A stretch of DNA of 43,685 nt from Phycisphaeraceae bacterium (GTDB lineage: Bacteria > Planctomycetota > Phycisphaerae > Phycisphaerales > UBA1924): NCBI GenBank assembly GCA_007693965.1, contig RECQ01000034.1, forward strand, positions 1 through 43,685. The letters are read 5' to 3'. Made by a program: the position numbers and the translations under genes. Positions 31,678 through 41,004 of the stretch are shown one piece after another. The notes under the pieces are model-generated. The model was not told the origin of the DNA, made no database searches, and worked only from the letters and a program-made list of their open reading frames with translations. The number at the start of each line of letters is the position of its first letter. Within the stretch, counting starts at the first letter, position 1.

Positions 31678-34600
31678 GTGGCGAGACGAACAGCTCCAAC
31701 AACCAACTTGTTCACCGGACTCGCAGAGAACGCCGAGCGAGCGATCCGCACCGAACGGCTTGTGCTGCGCCGCCTCCTTGGCGACCTGGTTCGCCGATCC
31801 CCCATCGTCGACGCCGATCTGACCAACGCGATGCGGATCGTCAATCACTGGGCCGACATGGAGCGCAGCGGTCGGCTGCGGAAGATTCAGGAGACCCAGC
31901 TCCAAGGCGACTTTCTGCGGGATATTTTCGGCGAGGTGCTTGGATACAAGCGTCTCACCGAGGGTGAAGAGCGCTGGGAGCTTGAACAGCATCGGAGTTT
32001 TGGCGCTCAAACTCCTGACGCTTCAATCGGTCGCTTCAGCGCAGCGAGCGGCGATCCTGTTGCGATCATCGAGCTGAAAGGCCCGCGAGTCCACCTTGAT
32101 CGGGATCGATCACAAGGGCGGACCGCCGTCCAGCAGTGCTGGGATTATCTTGCAAGCGTTCCCAAAGCGCGATGGGGCATCGTCTCGAACATCGTAAGTT
32201 TCAGACTGTACGAGCGGGCCCACACCCCGCGTCGCTACGAGCATTTTTCACTGCAGGAACTCCGGAACGAGGACACGCTGCGGCGTTTTTACGCCATGTT
32301 CGGGCGCTACGGCCTGCTCCAGGGCGTCGCCGGGCAGCGGCCGGCCATGCACCGGCTCCTCGACGAGACAGACAATCGCCAGCGGACCGTCGGCGACGAG
32401 TTGTACTCCAACTACAGCCGGGAGAGGCTGCGGCTCATCCAGCACCTTCATCAGGAGAAGGACCTCACGATTGATGACGCCGTCGGCGCCGCCCAGCGAC
32501 TGCTGGACCGCATCATTTTCATCGCATTCTGCGAGGATCGCGGCCTCCTCCCCGACAGAACCATCGACCGCGCCTATCACGCGCTTCGCCCGTTCACCAA
32601 GGCGACCAATCCGCGCTGGAGCAACTTTGTCGAGTTGTTCCGCGCCGTTGACAGCGGCACGCCGAATGGCGACATCCCGGCCTACAACGGCGGACTCTTC
32701 TCCGAAGGTCTGATCGATACGCTCGACCTGGACGACAAGTGGACCACCTTCTTCTGGAGCGTGGGCGAATACGACTTCGGTGACGAAGTGAATCTCGATG
32801 TCCTCGGGCATCTGTTCGAGAAGTCCGTGACCGAGCTCGAACGCCTGAGGGAAGGCGACCTCTTCGGTGAGGCAGCCGATGCGGACCGCTATGCGCAGAT
32901 GCCGCAATCGGCGAAGCGGAAGCGGATGGGCGTGTATTACACCCCTCCCGATTTTACACGGAAGATTTCCGAACTGACTGTGGACGCCCTGATCGCGGAG
33001 CGCTTCGGAGAGCAGGCCAGACGCCTCGGGCTTGAGCCTGCAGACGCGGACACAGTCGAGCACTGGAGAGCCTGCCTCGATGTTCTGCTTGATTTCCGCG
33101 TGGTGGATCCCGCCTGCGGCAGCGGAGCCTTTCTCTTCCAGGCGTACGAAACACTCGAATCGCGCTACATGGAGGTGATCGGTCAACTGAAGCGGCACGG
33201 TGTCGTCGAGGCTGAGGAGCTCATCGAGCGCATCCCCGATTCCATTCTCACCAACAATCTCTATGGCGTCGACCTTTCGCCCGAGGCCATCGAAATCACG
33301 CAGCTCGCCCTCTGGATCCGCACGGCGCGGCGGGGCTCGACATTGTCGAACCTGTCGCACAACATCCGTTGCGGCAACAGTCTGGTGTCGGATCCGGATC
33401 GTCATCCTCGCGCGTTCGACTGGCGCGAGGAATTCCCCGAGGTCTTCCGCGATCGCGAGCCCGGCGGATTCGACGCCGTGATCGGGAACCCGCCGTGGGA
33501 GCGGATGAAGCTCCAGGAACGCGAGTTCTTCGCGCTCTCGGCGCCGCAGATCGCCACCGCATCCAACGCCGCGACCAGACGCCGACTCATCGCAGAGCTG
33601 GAGAAGTCAAACCCGGAGCTGTACGCCAGCTATCGGCAGGCCGGCGCCGAGGCCGAGGCCCAATACACACACTGCCGCACCTGCGGCGAGTACCCACTGA
33701 CCGGCAAGGGCGACGTCAACACCTACTCCGTCTTCGCCGAGCTGGCGTCGCGCATTGTTTCGCCGAGGGGCCGGGTCGGACTGCTCGTTCCCAGCGGCAT
33801 CGTGAGCGACAACACCACGCGTCATTTCTTCGGGATGCTCGCGGAGTCGAAGCGGCTTCATATTGTCTATGACTTCGAGAACAAGAGGCCATACTTCGAG
33901 GATGTCCACCGTTCATTCAAGTTCTGCATCCTCGGCTTCGGCGGCGCCGAGCAGACTCGGGAGGCGCCGGAGTTCGTCTTCTTCGCCCACGACATTGAAG
34001 AGCTTTCGGACGCGAAACGGCGCATTCCGCTCAGCGCCGCAGACATCGCGCTGATGAACCCGAATTCGGGCACCTGCCCCGTCTTTCGCACACGCCGCGA
34101 CGCCGATCTGACGCGGGCCGTGTATCAGCGCGTGCCCGTGCTGATACGGAAGGATGGGAATCAGGTCACGAACTATTGGGGGATTCGGTTTCAGAGAATG
34201 TTCGATCAGACCAACGACGCCGAGCACTTCCAGACGCCGGATGATCTCAAATCGAAGCGGTATCGACTGGAAGGCAATCGGTACGTGAAGGGCAAACACG
34301 TTTTTCTGCCGCTTTATGAAGGCAAGATGGTGCAGTCGTATGACCATCGCGCATCGAGTGTCGAATTGCAGGAAGCAAACTGGATGCGGCAGGGACAGAC
34401 AGTGCGGAGCACGGACGTTGAACATCAGGATTCTCAATATGTGCCGCTGCCGCGCTACTGGGTCGACCAAGGCGAGGCGCTTGAGCGCCTGGGATCCCTG
34501 CCGGTCGCCTTGCTGGGTTTCAAAGACATCACCAGTCCGACGAATCAGCGAACAATGATATCCAGCTTTGCACCCCTCGCGGGTTTCACGAACCACTTCG

Positions 34601-35115
34601 TGCTTGTCCGCACCGATGCTCCCGCTCGATCTTCCTGCTGCCTGTTGGCGAATTTCAATTCGTATATCTTTGATTTCATAGCTCGCCAGAAAATAGGTGG
34701 CGTGACACTGAATTTCTTTATCGTGGAGCAGCTCCCGGTCCTGCCACCCTTCAAGTATGACGAGCGCTGTCCGTGGTCGCCGAAGGAGACACTGCGCGAC
34801 TGGATCAGCGAGCGTGTCCTGAAACTCACCTGCACAGCGATCGACATGCTCCCGCTCGCCGAGGCTGCGGACTTCACCGGCGGGGACGCCGAGGGTGGAC
34901 GCCTGAATCGCTGGAAGAACCAGGAGCGTCCGGAACTGCTCGCTGACCTCGACGCCGCGTACTTCATCCTGTACGGAATTGAGCGCGAGGACGCGGAGTA
35001 CATCCTGTCGACGTTCCGCGTCGCCGGCTCGCCCGCGCCGGGGCTCCCGGGCGTCAAGAGCATCGCGGAGCACACACTGGACGCGTATGACTGGCTGCGA
35101 TCACAGTGCTTTTGA
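31678..35115 (+). CDS. Single-chain restriction-modification enzyme (Eco57I / type IIG-like N6-adenine methyltransferase with N-terminal nuclease)
   Basis: 1145 aa from a GTG at 31678, with AGGA eight bases upstream (a TTG at 31657 is the alternative). The N-terminal 200 residues hold a PD-(D/E)xK-like set: Asp114 (TPDAS), Glu132 and Lys134 (AIIELKG), then a QQCWDYL helix. A helical linker follows, ending at GVYYTPPDFTRKI. The amino-methyltransferase core has DPACGSGAFLFQAYE (SAM, Asp477) and catalytic NPPW (Asn604), and includes a CRTC cysteine pair before YPLTGKGDVNTYSVFAEL. The C-terminal 350 residues are the likely target-recognition domain. No separate S, R or helicase gene is adjacent. 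It sits between a housekeeping gene and a secreted-protein gene, suggesting acquisition. Sequence specificity is unknown. Confidence 0.88.
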   Translation: MARRTAPTTNLFTGLAENAERAIRTERLVLRRLLGDLVRRSPIVDADLTNAMRIVNHWADMERSGRLRKIQETQLQGDFLRDIFGEVLGYKRLTEGEERWELEQHRSFGAQTPDASIGRFSAASGDPVAIIELKGPRVHLDRDRSQGRTAVQQCWDYLASVPKARWGIVSNIVSFRLYERAHTPRRYEHFSLQELRNEDTLRRFYAMFGRYGLLQGVAGQRPAMHRLLDETDNRQRTVGDELYSNYSRERLRLIQHLHQEKDLTIDDAVGAAQRLLDRIIFIAFCEDRGLLPDRTIDRAYHALRPFTKATNPRWSNFVELFRAVDSGTPNGDIPAYNGGLFSEGLIDTLDLDDKWTTFFWSVGEYDFGDEVNLDVLGHLFEKSVTELERLREGDLFGEAADADRYAQMPQSAKRKRMGVYYTPPDFTRKISELTVDALIAERFGEQARRLGLEPADADTVEHWRACLDVLLDFRVVDPACGSGAFLFQAYETLESRYMEVIGQLKRHGVVEAEELIERIPDSILTNNLYGVDLSPEAIEITQLALWIRTARRGSTLSNLSHNIRCGNSLVSDPDRHPRAFDWREEFPEVFRDREPGGFDAVIGNPPWERMKLQEREFFALSAPQIATASNAATRRRLIAELEKSNPELYASYRQAGAEAEAQYTHCRTCGEYPLTGKGDVNTYSVFAELASRIVSPRGRVGLLVPSGIVSDNTTRHFFGMLAESKRLHIVYDFENKRPYFEDVHRSFKFCILGFGGAEQTREAPEFVFFAHDIEELSDAKRRIPLSAADIALMNPNSGTCPVFRTRRDADLTRAVYQRVPVLIRKDGNQVTNYWGIRFQRMFDQTNDAEHFQTPDDLKSKRYRLEGNRYVKGKHVFLPLYEGKMVQSYDHRASSVELQEANWMRQGQTVRSTDVEHQDSQYVPLPRYWVDQGEALERLGSLPVALLGFKDITSPTNQRTMISSFAPLAGFTNHFVLVRTDAPARSSCCLLANFNSYIFDFIARQKIGGVTLNFFIVEQLPVLPPFKYDERCPWSPKETLRDWISERVLKLTCTAIDMLPLAEAADFTGGDAEGGRLNRWKNQERPELLADLDAAYFILYGIEREDAEYILSTFRVAGSPAPGLPGVKSIAEHTLDAYDWLRSQCF

Positions 35116-35130
35116 GCAGACCGGTGTGTT

Positions 35131-37305
35131 TTACGGGCACGGCCCCCAGCTTCCGAGCAATATCGCGAGGTCGGCGCTGCCGATCGAGCCGTCGCCGCTG
35201 AGGTCGGCCGGGCAGTCGGCGGGCGGGGTGTAGCCCGTGGGCGCACTCGGCTGGCCCGCGGCGTTCACCAGCACCTCGACCATCTGGCCGGGGGCGAGCT
35301 GAGGGGGCGCGACGAGAAGGCGGTCGTGCTCCCACATGATGACGGCGCCGACGAGGGAGTCGAACGTGACGACGGGCGCGCTGACGCCGAAGTTGGCGCC
35401 GAAGATCTCGACATGGCCGTTCGGGTGCGTGCTGAAGCCGGTGATGCGCGGCGGCTGGTAGGAGAGTGCGTCCTCGAGCGTGAACATCCCGCCGCCGGAC
35501 TGGACGGCGACATCGAGATCGGCGCCCTCGCCTTCCGGGGCGATGACGACGATTCGTTGGGGCAGGACTTCGATGACGTCCGCGAGGGCGCCGCCGATGG
35601 TCACCGATGTGGCGCCGCCGAAGGCCTCGCCGAGGATGGCCATTTCGAGCGCGCCGATGGTGGGGATCATGGAGGGGATGACCGCTTCGATCGTCACTGC
35701 GGGGTCGGATGTGTAGGTGTACGACACCGCATTGCTGGTCTGCCCCGCGACTTGGACGACGATGCTGGTCGAGCCGGTGGATGCGCCCGCGGGCGTGACG
35801 GCCATGATCTGGGTGTGCGTGGTGGGGGGAAGGATGGTCGCCGCGACGCCGCCGATGAGGACGGTGGGGTTCAGGCCGAAGTTTGATCCCTGAATGGTGA
35901 TCATCTGTCCACCATCGAGCGGGCCGGATGCAGGAGTCACTGAGTTAATCGAAGGCGGAAAGTAGCTGAAGGCGTTCGGAAGCGTGGCCGACTCGCCGCC
36001 GGATGTGACGACGACATCCAGATCGGCGCCCTCGCCGGGCGGCGTGAAGGCGGTGATCTGGTCGGGCTGGATGTCGTCGACCACGGCGCTGAAGCCGCCG
36101 ATGGTCACTGTGCTGTCGGGGCCGAATCCGGCGCCCTGGATGATCAGTGGGTTTGAAGGGCCGCCGGCTGTCGGACCCGAATCGGGGACGATCTGCGAGA
36201 TCGAGATGGTCGGATCGTAGGTGTAGGGCGCAGCATTGCTCGACTGGCCGGAGACGGTGACGACGACATCGACCGATCCGGACGCGGCGCCCTCCGGGGC
36301 GAGGACGGCGATCTGGCTGTGCGTCCATTGCTGCACGGTAGCGGCCGCGCCGCCGAACGTCACGACGCCGGAGACGCCGAAGTTGGAGCCGCTGATCTCC
36401 ACGACATTACCTCCGGCGAGCGGGCCGGAGGAAGGAACGAGCGAGTTGATGGCAGGGGCGCCGTAGCTGAATACGCCTTCGAGCGTGGCCGTGTCGCCGG
36501 CGGAATTCACCACGACGTCGAGGTTCGCGCCCTGGCCGGCGGGAATGGTGACTTCCACGGCGTTGGCGGTGACGGTCGTGACCGGCGCTGACACGCCGCC
36601 GATGGTGACGGAGACCGGCGCGATGATGTCCTGCCCGGTGATTGTGGCGGGAACGTTGCCGACGGTGGGGGCGGTGTCGGGGGTGATTGAGAAGATGTCG
36701 AAGTCGCGCGTGTATTCGTAGGGGATCGTGTTGCTGCTCTGCGAGGCGACATTAACGGAGACATCCACGACGCCGGGGGGCGCGGTGGGGCGCAGCACAG
36801 TGATTAAGGTGTGCGTGGAGCTCTGCACGCTCGCCGCCTGTCCGCCGAAGGAGACGGTCGGGGTGAGGCCGAAGTTCTGACCAGAGATCGTGACCATCTG
36901 CGGCTCGTTGAACTGGCCGGAGGCGGGAGAGATCATTGCAATCGTGGGAGGGGGGTAGCTGAAGAGCTGGGGCGCGATGGCGCTCTTGCCGTCGACGAAG
37001 ACGATCACCGGGAGATCGACACCCTGTCCCGCGGGGATGATGACGTCGAGCAGATTGGGCGCTGCCGTGACAACGGGCGCGGCGGCGCCGCCGATCGTGA
37101 CCTGCGTCGCCCCTGCGCCGACGAAGCCCTCGCCGAGGATGGTCATCTGCCCGCCGCCGGCGGTGCTGTTGCCCTGGACGCTGAAGCTGTTGATGACCGG
37201 CTGGGCCGAGGCGAGCGGGGCGGCGGCGGCCATCGCGACGATGGCGAGGAGCATGCTGATGACGAAACTATGGGGCCTGGGGCAGGGGGGCCTGGAGCAG
37301 GTCAT
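35131..37305 (-). CDS. Secreted IPT/TIG-repeat protein with C-terminal dockerin-like EF-hand
   Basis: 724 aa. A signal peptide (hydrophobic SMLLAIVAMAAAAPLASA, cut near AQP) is followed by eight immunoglobulin-like IPT/TIG domains of about 80 residues. They alternate in type. Odd domains carry VTIGG...GQGA(N/D)LDVVV...LFSY-like features. Even domains carry GxNFG...FGG...THxxI...SNxxxYxY. This implies growth by duplication of a two-domain unit. The last residues, ADLSGDGSIGSADLAILLGS plus WGPCP, form one Ca-binding dockerin-type motif, typical of Phycisphaerae exported proteins and probably a sorting or anchoring signal. AGGTGA precedes the ATG. Likely surface or extracellular adhesion; no enzymatic domain. 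Confidence 0.85.
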   Translation of the reverse strand: MTCSRPPCPRPHSFVISMLLAIVAMAAAAPLASAQPVINSFSVQGNSTAGGGQMTILGEGFVGAGATQVTIGGAAAPVVTAAPNLLDVIIPAGQGVDLPVIVFVDGKSAIAPQLFSYPPPTIAMISPASGQFNEPQMVTISGQNFGLTPTVSFGGQAASVQSSTHTLITVLRPTAPPGVVDVSVNVASQSSNTIPYEYTRDFDIFSITPDTAPTVGNVPATITGQDIIAPVSVTIGGVSAPVTTVTANAVEVTIPAGQGANLDVVVNSAGDTATLEGVFSYGAPAINSLVPSSGPLAGGNVVEISGSNFGVSGVVTFGGAAATVQQWTHSQIAVLAPEGAASGSVDVVVTVSGQSSNAAPYTYDPTISISQIVPDSGPTAGGPSNPLIIQGAGFGPDSTVTIGGFSAVVDDIQPDQITAFTPPGEGADLDVVVTSGGESATLPNAFSYFPPSINSVTPASGPLDGGQMITIQGSNFGLNPTVLIGGVAATILPPTTHTQIMAVTPAGASTGSTSIVVQVAGQTSNAVSYTYTSDPAVTIEAVIPSMIPTIGALEMAILGEAFGGATSVTIGGALADVIEVLPQRIVVIAPEGEGADLDVAVQSGGGMFTLEDALSYQPPRITGFSTHPNGHVEIFGANFGVSAPVVTFDSLVGAVIMWEHDRLLVAPPQLAPGQMVEVLVNAAGQPSAPTGYTPPADCPADLSGDGSIGSADLAILLGSWGPCP

Positions 37306-37502
37306 GGTTCACCTACGTTCGTTAATGAAGGATCGGCTTGGGAATTTTGCGGGCGGCGCCCGCGCACAGGAGGAGCGCACCATCCTCATCGGCATACACA
37401 GAATCGCAGGCCGACGCAAGAAAAAAAACGCACAGTCACGGCAGGAATCGGCCCGGAGCATGCTCTTGGCGGGCCTGCGGATTCTCGGTCGGCGTGTCGT
37501 GG

Positions 37503-38162
37503 TCAGAGCGAATCGAAGTCCGGCTCCGGCGCGCTCACCGCGTCTTCGCCCCACGGCAGTTCGAAGCGCCCGCGGGTGGTGCAGTAGGTGAGCCCGGCCA
37601 TGCGTCCGACCGCGGCGAGCCGCGCGGGATCGACGCGATGGCGCTCATCAACAACACCATCGGCGGCGTGGATCCACACCACGCGCCCGATGACGATGTT
37701 TCCGGATCCAGGGGCGTTCGCATCGTCGGGTTCGAGGCGCACGATCTGAATCAGTTCGCACTCGAAGCTGAAGGGCGACTCGGCGACGCGGGGCGGGCGG
37801 ATCTTTTCGCAGACAGCGGGCGTGAGGCCGGAGCGCTCGAACTCACTGACATCGGGCGGGTAATCCTCGGCGCAGATGGCCATGCGCCGGGCGATGGATT
37901 CGGAGACGATGTTGACGACGAACTGGCTCGTCTGCTCGATGTTGCGGAGCGTGTCCTTGTCGCCGCCGCCGGGCGTGGTGGTGGGGCAGAAAAGGAGCGA
38001 GAGCGGATTGGAGCTGACGCCGTTGAAGAAGGAGAAGGGCGCGAGGTTGTCGACGCCTTCGGGCGAGCGTGTGGAGACGAAGCCGATGGGGCGCGGCACG
38101 ACGGCGCCGACGAGGAGCTTGTATCGCTCCTGGGGGGTGAGGGCGAGGGGGTCGATGTGCAT
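37503..38162 (-). CDS. Flavin reductase family (FMN-binding split-barrel) protein
   Basis: 219 aa. The split-barrel flavin reductase pattern is seen: MHIDPLALTPQERYKLLVGA, VVPRPIGFVSTRSPEG-N-LAPFSFFNGVSSNPLSLLF (the FMN-binding segment), then NIEQTSQFVVNIV, and SPFSFECELIQIV later. These proteins reduce FMN/FAD with NAD(P)H or bind FMN tightly, often serving two-component oxygenases. No monooxygenase partner is adjacent. The 197 bp before the TIG gene hold only short GC hairpins such as GCGGGCG/CGCCCGC near 37360. Confidence 0.88.
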   Translation of the reverse strand: MHIDPLALTPQERYKLLVGAVVPRPIGFVSTRSPEGVDNLAPFSFFNGVSSNPLSLLFCPTTTPGGGDKDTLRNIEQTSQFVVNIVSESIARRMAICAEDYPPDVSEFERSGLTPAVCEKIRPPRVAESPFSFECELIQIVRLEPDDANAPGSGNIVIGRVVWIHAADGVVDERHRVDPARLAAVGRMAGLTYCTTRGRFELPWGEDAVSAPEPDFDSL

Positions 38163-38283
38163 GGAGGGAGTGTAGAGGGGTGGCCGCGGGGGGCGAGTTC
38201 ATGTGGCGGAACGGCGGCCAGTCACGCCTGCCGGTGGAGCTTGTCGCCGCGCAACGGACGATTGATCGACTCGCAGGCGATCA

Positions 38284-39093
38284 TCAGAACTTCTTGTGCG
38301 TCGCCCGCCCCGACGACTCCCGCAGGCCGAGGATCGACATCGCCATTTTCAGGTCGGCGGGCCGCGTCACCTTGAGGTTGCGCGGGTCGCCCTCGACCAC
38401 CACCACCTGTTCGCCCAGGCGCTCGACCAGGCCGGCGTCGTCGGTGCTGGAGAGGTCTTTCTGGGCGTAGGCCCGCTGGAGCAATTCAAGCTCGAAGACC
38501 TGCGGCGTCTGCACGGCGACCAGTCGTTCGCGCGGGATGGTCTCCTCGACGGTGCGCAGCGTCACGCCCTCGCGCCCCGCCTCGCCGAGGATGGCGTCGA
38601 GCGGGTCGATGTCGCGGTCCTGTTTCGCCTCGGCGCTGACGCGCTTGAGGGTGTCGGCGACGTCGATGGCGGGGACGACGGCGGGGTATTTCGCCGCGGC
38701 TTCGAAGATGCGGTCCACCATCTCGATCGGGGCGCAAGGGCGGGCGGCGTCGTGAATGGCGACGTGGGCGCCGTCGTGGGGGACGAGTTCGAGAGCGTTC
38801 TTGACGGACTCCCAGCGGTGCTCCGCCCCGCCGCGGCAGATGGCGACGCCGAGCAGACCCAGCTTGTCGCCGTGGCGCTCGCGGAACTCATTGAATGCGT
38901 CGTCCTCTGCGGGGGCGGCGACGATGATGTGGGCCACATCGTCGCGCTTGACGAAGATCTCGACGGTGCGCTGCAGGAGCGGGCGCCCGGCCATGTCCTC
39001 ATCGAGCTTACTGCGGCCCTGGAGCTCGGGAGCGCCCTCACCGTAGCGGCGGGAGGCGCCGGCGGCGGGAATGATCACGGTGAGCCTCATCAT
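38284..39093 (-). CDS. ispD: 2-C-methyl-D-erythritol 4-phosphate cytidylyltransferase
   Basis: Third step of the MEP isoprenoid pathway: CTP + MEP to CDP-ME. 269 aa, slightly longer than E. coli IspD (236). The nucleotide loop is VIIPAAGASRRYG with an insert before the conserved Lys in SKLDEDMAGRPLLQRT. Further motifs are RWESVKNAL, HVAIHDAARP (substrate/metal region), TLRTVEETIPRERLVAVQTPQVF and STDDAGLVERLGEQVVVVEG. No ispF partner is next to it. Met1 or Met2 (39093/39090) could start translation. Confidence 0.93.
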   Translation of the reverse strand: MMRLTVIIPAAGASRRYGEGAPELQGRSKLDEDMAGRPLLQRTVEIFVKRDDVAHIIVAAPAEDDAFNEFRERHGDKLGLLGVAICRGGAEHRWESVKNALELVPHDGAHVAIHDAARPCAPIEMVDRIFEAAAKYPAVVPAIDVADTLKRVSAEAKQDRDIDPLDAILGEAGREGVTLRTVEETIPRERLVAVQTPQVFELELLQRAYAQKDLSSTDDAGLVERLGEQVVVVEGDPRNLKVTRPADLKMAMSILGLRESSGRATHKKF

Positions 39094-39242
39094 GCGGACA
39101 TGGTACCGCGCGGGGGCGTGGATCCAATATCCGAGGAGTTGCGAGGGATGGAGCTCTCACCAGCTGGCGCGGCGCTCCAGAGGCTGGATTCGGAGCGGTC
39201 GTCGGGCGTCACGACTCACCCGCCTCGCCGGCCAACGGCCCC

Positions 39243-39271
39243 ACCGACTCACCGACTCACCGACTCACCGA
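39243..39271 (+). repeat. Tandem 8-bp repeat ACCGACTC x3.6
   Basis: Three perfect copies and a partial fourth of ACCGACTC in the 258-bp gap between ispD and the tmRNA gene. The unit resembles the CACCCGCT units bordering repeat element C. No gene is supported in 39094-39351; this gap must hold the promoters of ispD and the tmRNA. Confidence 0.7.
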
Positions 39272-39351
39272 CAGACTCTCGATTCCCCGCGGCGGCCGCC
39301 CTATGATGATGATGCGTCCCGGCATATCGGCGGCGTGATCTTTGACATAGC

Positions 39352-39703
39352 GGGGCCGACTGGTTTCGACCGGACATGTGAAGCGCAGTGTGGCGCGTCG
39401 CGGCGCACGCTGGCCGCGTTAACAAGCGTGCACACTTGATAACTGCCAACCCGCAGTTTGCTCTCGCAGCCTGATTACCAGGCAGCGCATCGCTCGCCCG
39501 ACGCCCGATGGGGCGGGCGATGAAGACATCGGGCTACTTGCCGACGCGGCGCCTTCAGGCGTCGGCGGGGAAACAACTCTGGAGGCTGGGCCGAGGACTC
39601 CCTGTCGCCGGGGCAGCCGAGGCCGAGAATTAAACAGCGACTACACGCGTAGAGGCATTGCGCTGACTGTCTCGGGACGGGGGTTCGAATCCCCCCGGCT
39701 CCA
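39352..39703 (+). ncRNA. ssrA: Transfer-messenger RNA (tmRNA)
   Basis: Rescues stalled ribosomes with SmpB. The 5' end GGGGCCGACTGGTTTCGACCGG is the canonical tmRNA start and pairs with CGGCTCC at 39696-39702. The T-arm GGGGGTTCGAATCCCCC is at 39679-39695. The tag-coding part reads GCC AAC CCG CAG TTT GCT CTC GCA GCC TGA (39445-39474), giving ANPQFALAA, which ends in the usual ALAA degron. The resume codon GCC is inferred by analogy with the E. coli tag ANDENYALAA. CCA is not encoded. The 3' end is the integration site of the mobile element that follows. Confidence 0.96.
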
Positions 39704-40957
39704 TTTCTTTCCGCTGCAGGGACTTGTGGAATTGTCTCGCAACTCGCGGATACTCCGCGAATTGCGCGACTCGTCCGCGCTTGCGGCGCATTCGTCGTTC
39801 TCCCCATTTCCGCCCGTTTCGTGCGCCTTCTGCTGCGCATTTCGCTGCGCGCTGCCCGCCATGCTCGCGGCCTTGTCGAGCAGTTCATCGGGCACCGCGT
39901 TGGCGTAGTGCCGCCCGCTCACCATGATGCTGTGGCCGATCCACTTGCTCACGGCGTATTGCGGGAAGGTCATCGCCCATTCTTTCTCACACGATGAGCG
40001 GAGCGTCTGCCACAGGCGCGACCATGGCTCAACACCCGCCCTCGCCCAGATCCGGCGCACCAGGCGGATGACCGCGCCCTTGCCGCCGATCGTGATCAGG
40101 CGCTCCTCGCCCTCCGAGCAATCGTCGAAGCGGGCGTGGAGCAGCGCCATGAGCCGCGGCGTGATCGGGACCACCCGCTGCTCGTGCCCTTCGTGGCGCT
40201 CCGTCTTCGGGCTCCGCACCGTCAGGCGCCCGCGTTCGAAGTCGACATCGGCCCAGGTCAGCAGATGTGATTCGCTCGGGACGCGGAGGCCTGCGTAGCG
40301 GGCCAGCCCAAAGAGCAGGCGCCACTCGGAATCCGGGCATGCGTCGATCACCCGCTCGATCTCCTCGGGCGTCACATAGCGCGTGTAGCGGCTCGCGGTC
40401 GGCCCTGACTTCAGCATCGTGAACGGATTCTCGGCAATGATCTTGCGGCGGACCGCCGCCGCGAGCATCGTCTTGGCGTTGCCGCTGTGCGTCTTGATCG
40501 CCGCCTCGCTCAAACCGAGGTCTTTGAGAAACCGCCGCCACGCCACAGCGTCTTCGTGGGTGATCTTCCGGAGCGGCGTGTCTTCGTTGAAGTGCGCGAG
40601 GAGCTTGACCTGTGTCTGCTTGAGCTTCCTCAGGCTCTCCGGCTTGAGGTCCGCCTCGCGCTCGCCGAGGTATTGCTTGATCCACGCGCTGATGGTCGCC
40701 CCAATGCGTTCCGACGCGAGCCCCACGGCCGCGAGCTTCTCGTAGAGCCGGTCGTCGATCGACGCGAGCCAGCGGGTCGTGTCGTCGCTGGGCGAGTGGC
40801 CGTGCAGCGCCGCCGAGGCGAGGTCCTCGACCTTCACCTTGAGCGCCTCTGCGTAGCGCCTTGGGACCTTGCCGAGCGTGATGTGCCGCGGCTCTCCGGC
40901 GGCGTTGACAAATGAGATGAACCGGCTGCCGTTTTTCCGCGTGGTGATGCTGGCCAT
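39641..40957 (-). CDS. Tyrosine recombinase/integrase of the tmRNA-integrated element
   Basis: 438 aa from the ATG at 40957, with GGAGG ten bases upstream (40967-40971). The N-terminal SAM-like core-binding domain has ISAWIKQYLGEREADLKPES. The catalytic domain has Arg225 (ARYAGLRVPSE), a Lys in SPKTER (251), QTLR (317-320, Gln in place of the usual His of HxxR), GHS (His342) and the nucleophile Tyr351 (SGRHYANAV). The last 20 codons (ending SRGDSNPRPETVSAMPLRV) are antisense to the tmRNA 3' end, so the host gene supplies the C-terminus. This tail is probably altered or lost on excision. Confidence 0.93.
   Translation of the reverse strand: MASITTRKNGSRFISFVNAAGEPRHITLGKVPRRYAEALKVKVEDLASAALHGHSPSDDTTRWLASIDDRLYEKLAAVGLASERIGATISAWIKQYLGEREADLKPESLRKLKQTQVKLLAHFNEDTPLRKITHEDAVAWRRFLKDLGLSEAAIKTHSGNAKTMLAAAVRRKIIAENPFTMLKSGPTASRYTRYVTPEEIERVIDACPDSEWRLLFGLARYAGLRVPSESHLLTWADVDFERGRLTVRSPKTERHEGHEQRVVPITPRLMALLHARFDDCSEGEERLITIGGKGAVIRLVRRIWARAGVEPWSRLWQTLRSSCEKEWAMTFPQYAVSKWIGHSIMVSGRHYANAVPDELLDKAASMAGSAQRNAQQKAHETGGNGENDECAASADESRNSRSIRELRDNSTSPCSGKKWSRGDSNPRPETVSAMPLRV
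39680..39703 (+). mobile_element. Left attachment site (att) of the integrated element in the tmRNA 3' end
   Basis: The integrase gene at 39641-40957 runs toward and overlaps the tmRNA end. ssrA 3' ends, especially the T-arm, are frequent integration targets for tyrosine recombinases. The exact core length cannot be fixed because the right-hand copy lies outside the window. The element occupies from here to at least 43685. Confidence 0.6.
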
Positions 40958-41004
40958 TGGGGCGTGCCTCCGTGACTCCACTCAGCCGACTTCCGGCCGA
41001 ACAA

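Noticed and set aside
31678-35115. BREX PglX or DISARM methyltransferase
   Set aside because: None of the other BREX or DISARM genes is nearby, and a nuclease-like N-terminus is present, which fits a single-chain type IIG enzyme better.
37503-38162. Link between the flavin reductase and the ispD or TIG genes as a pathway
   Set aside because: Gaps of 121 and 197 bp and no functional connection; adjacency alone is not evidence.
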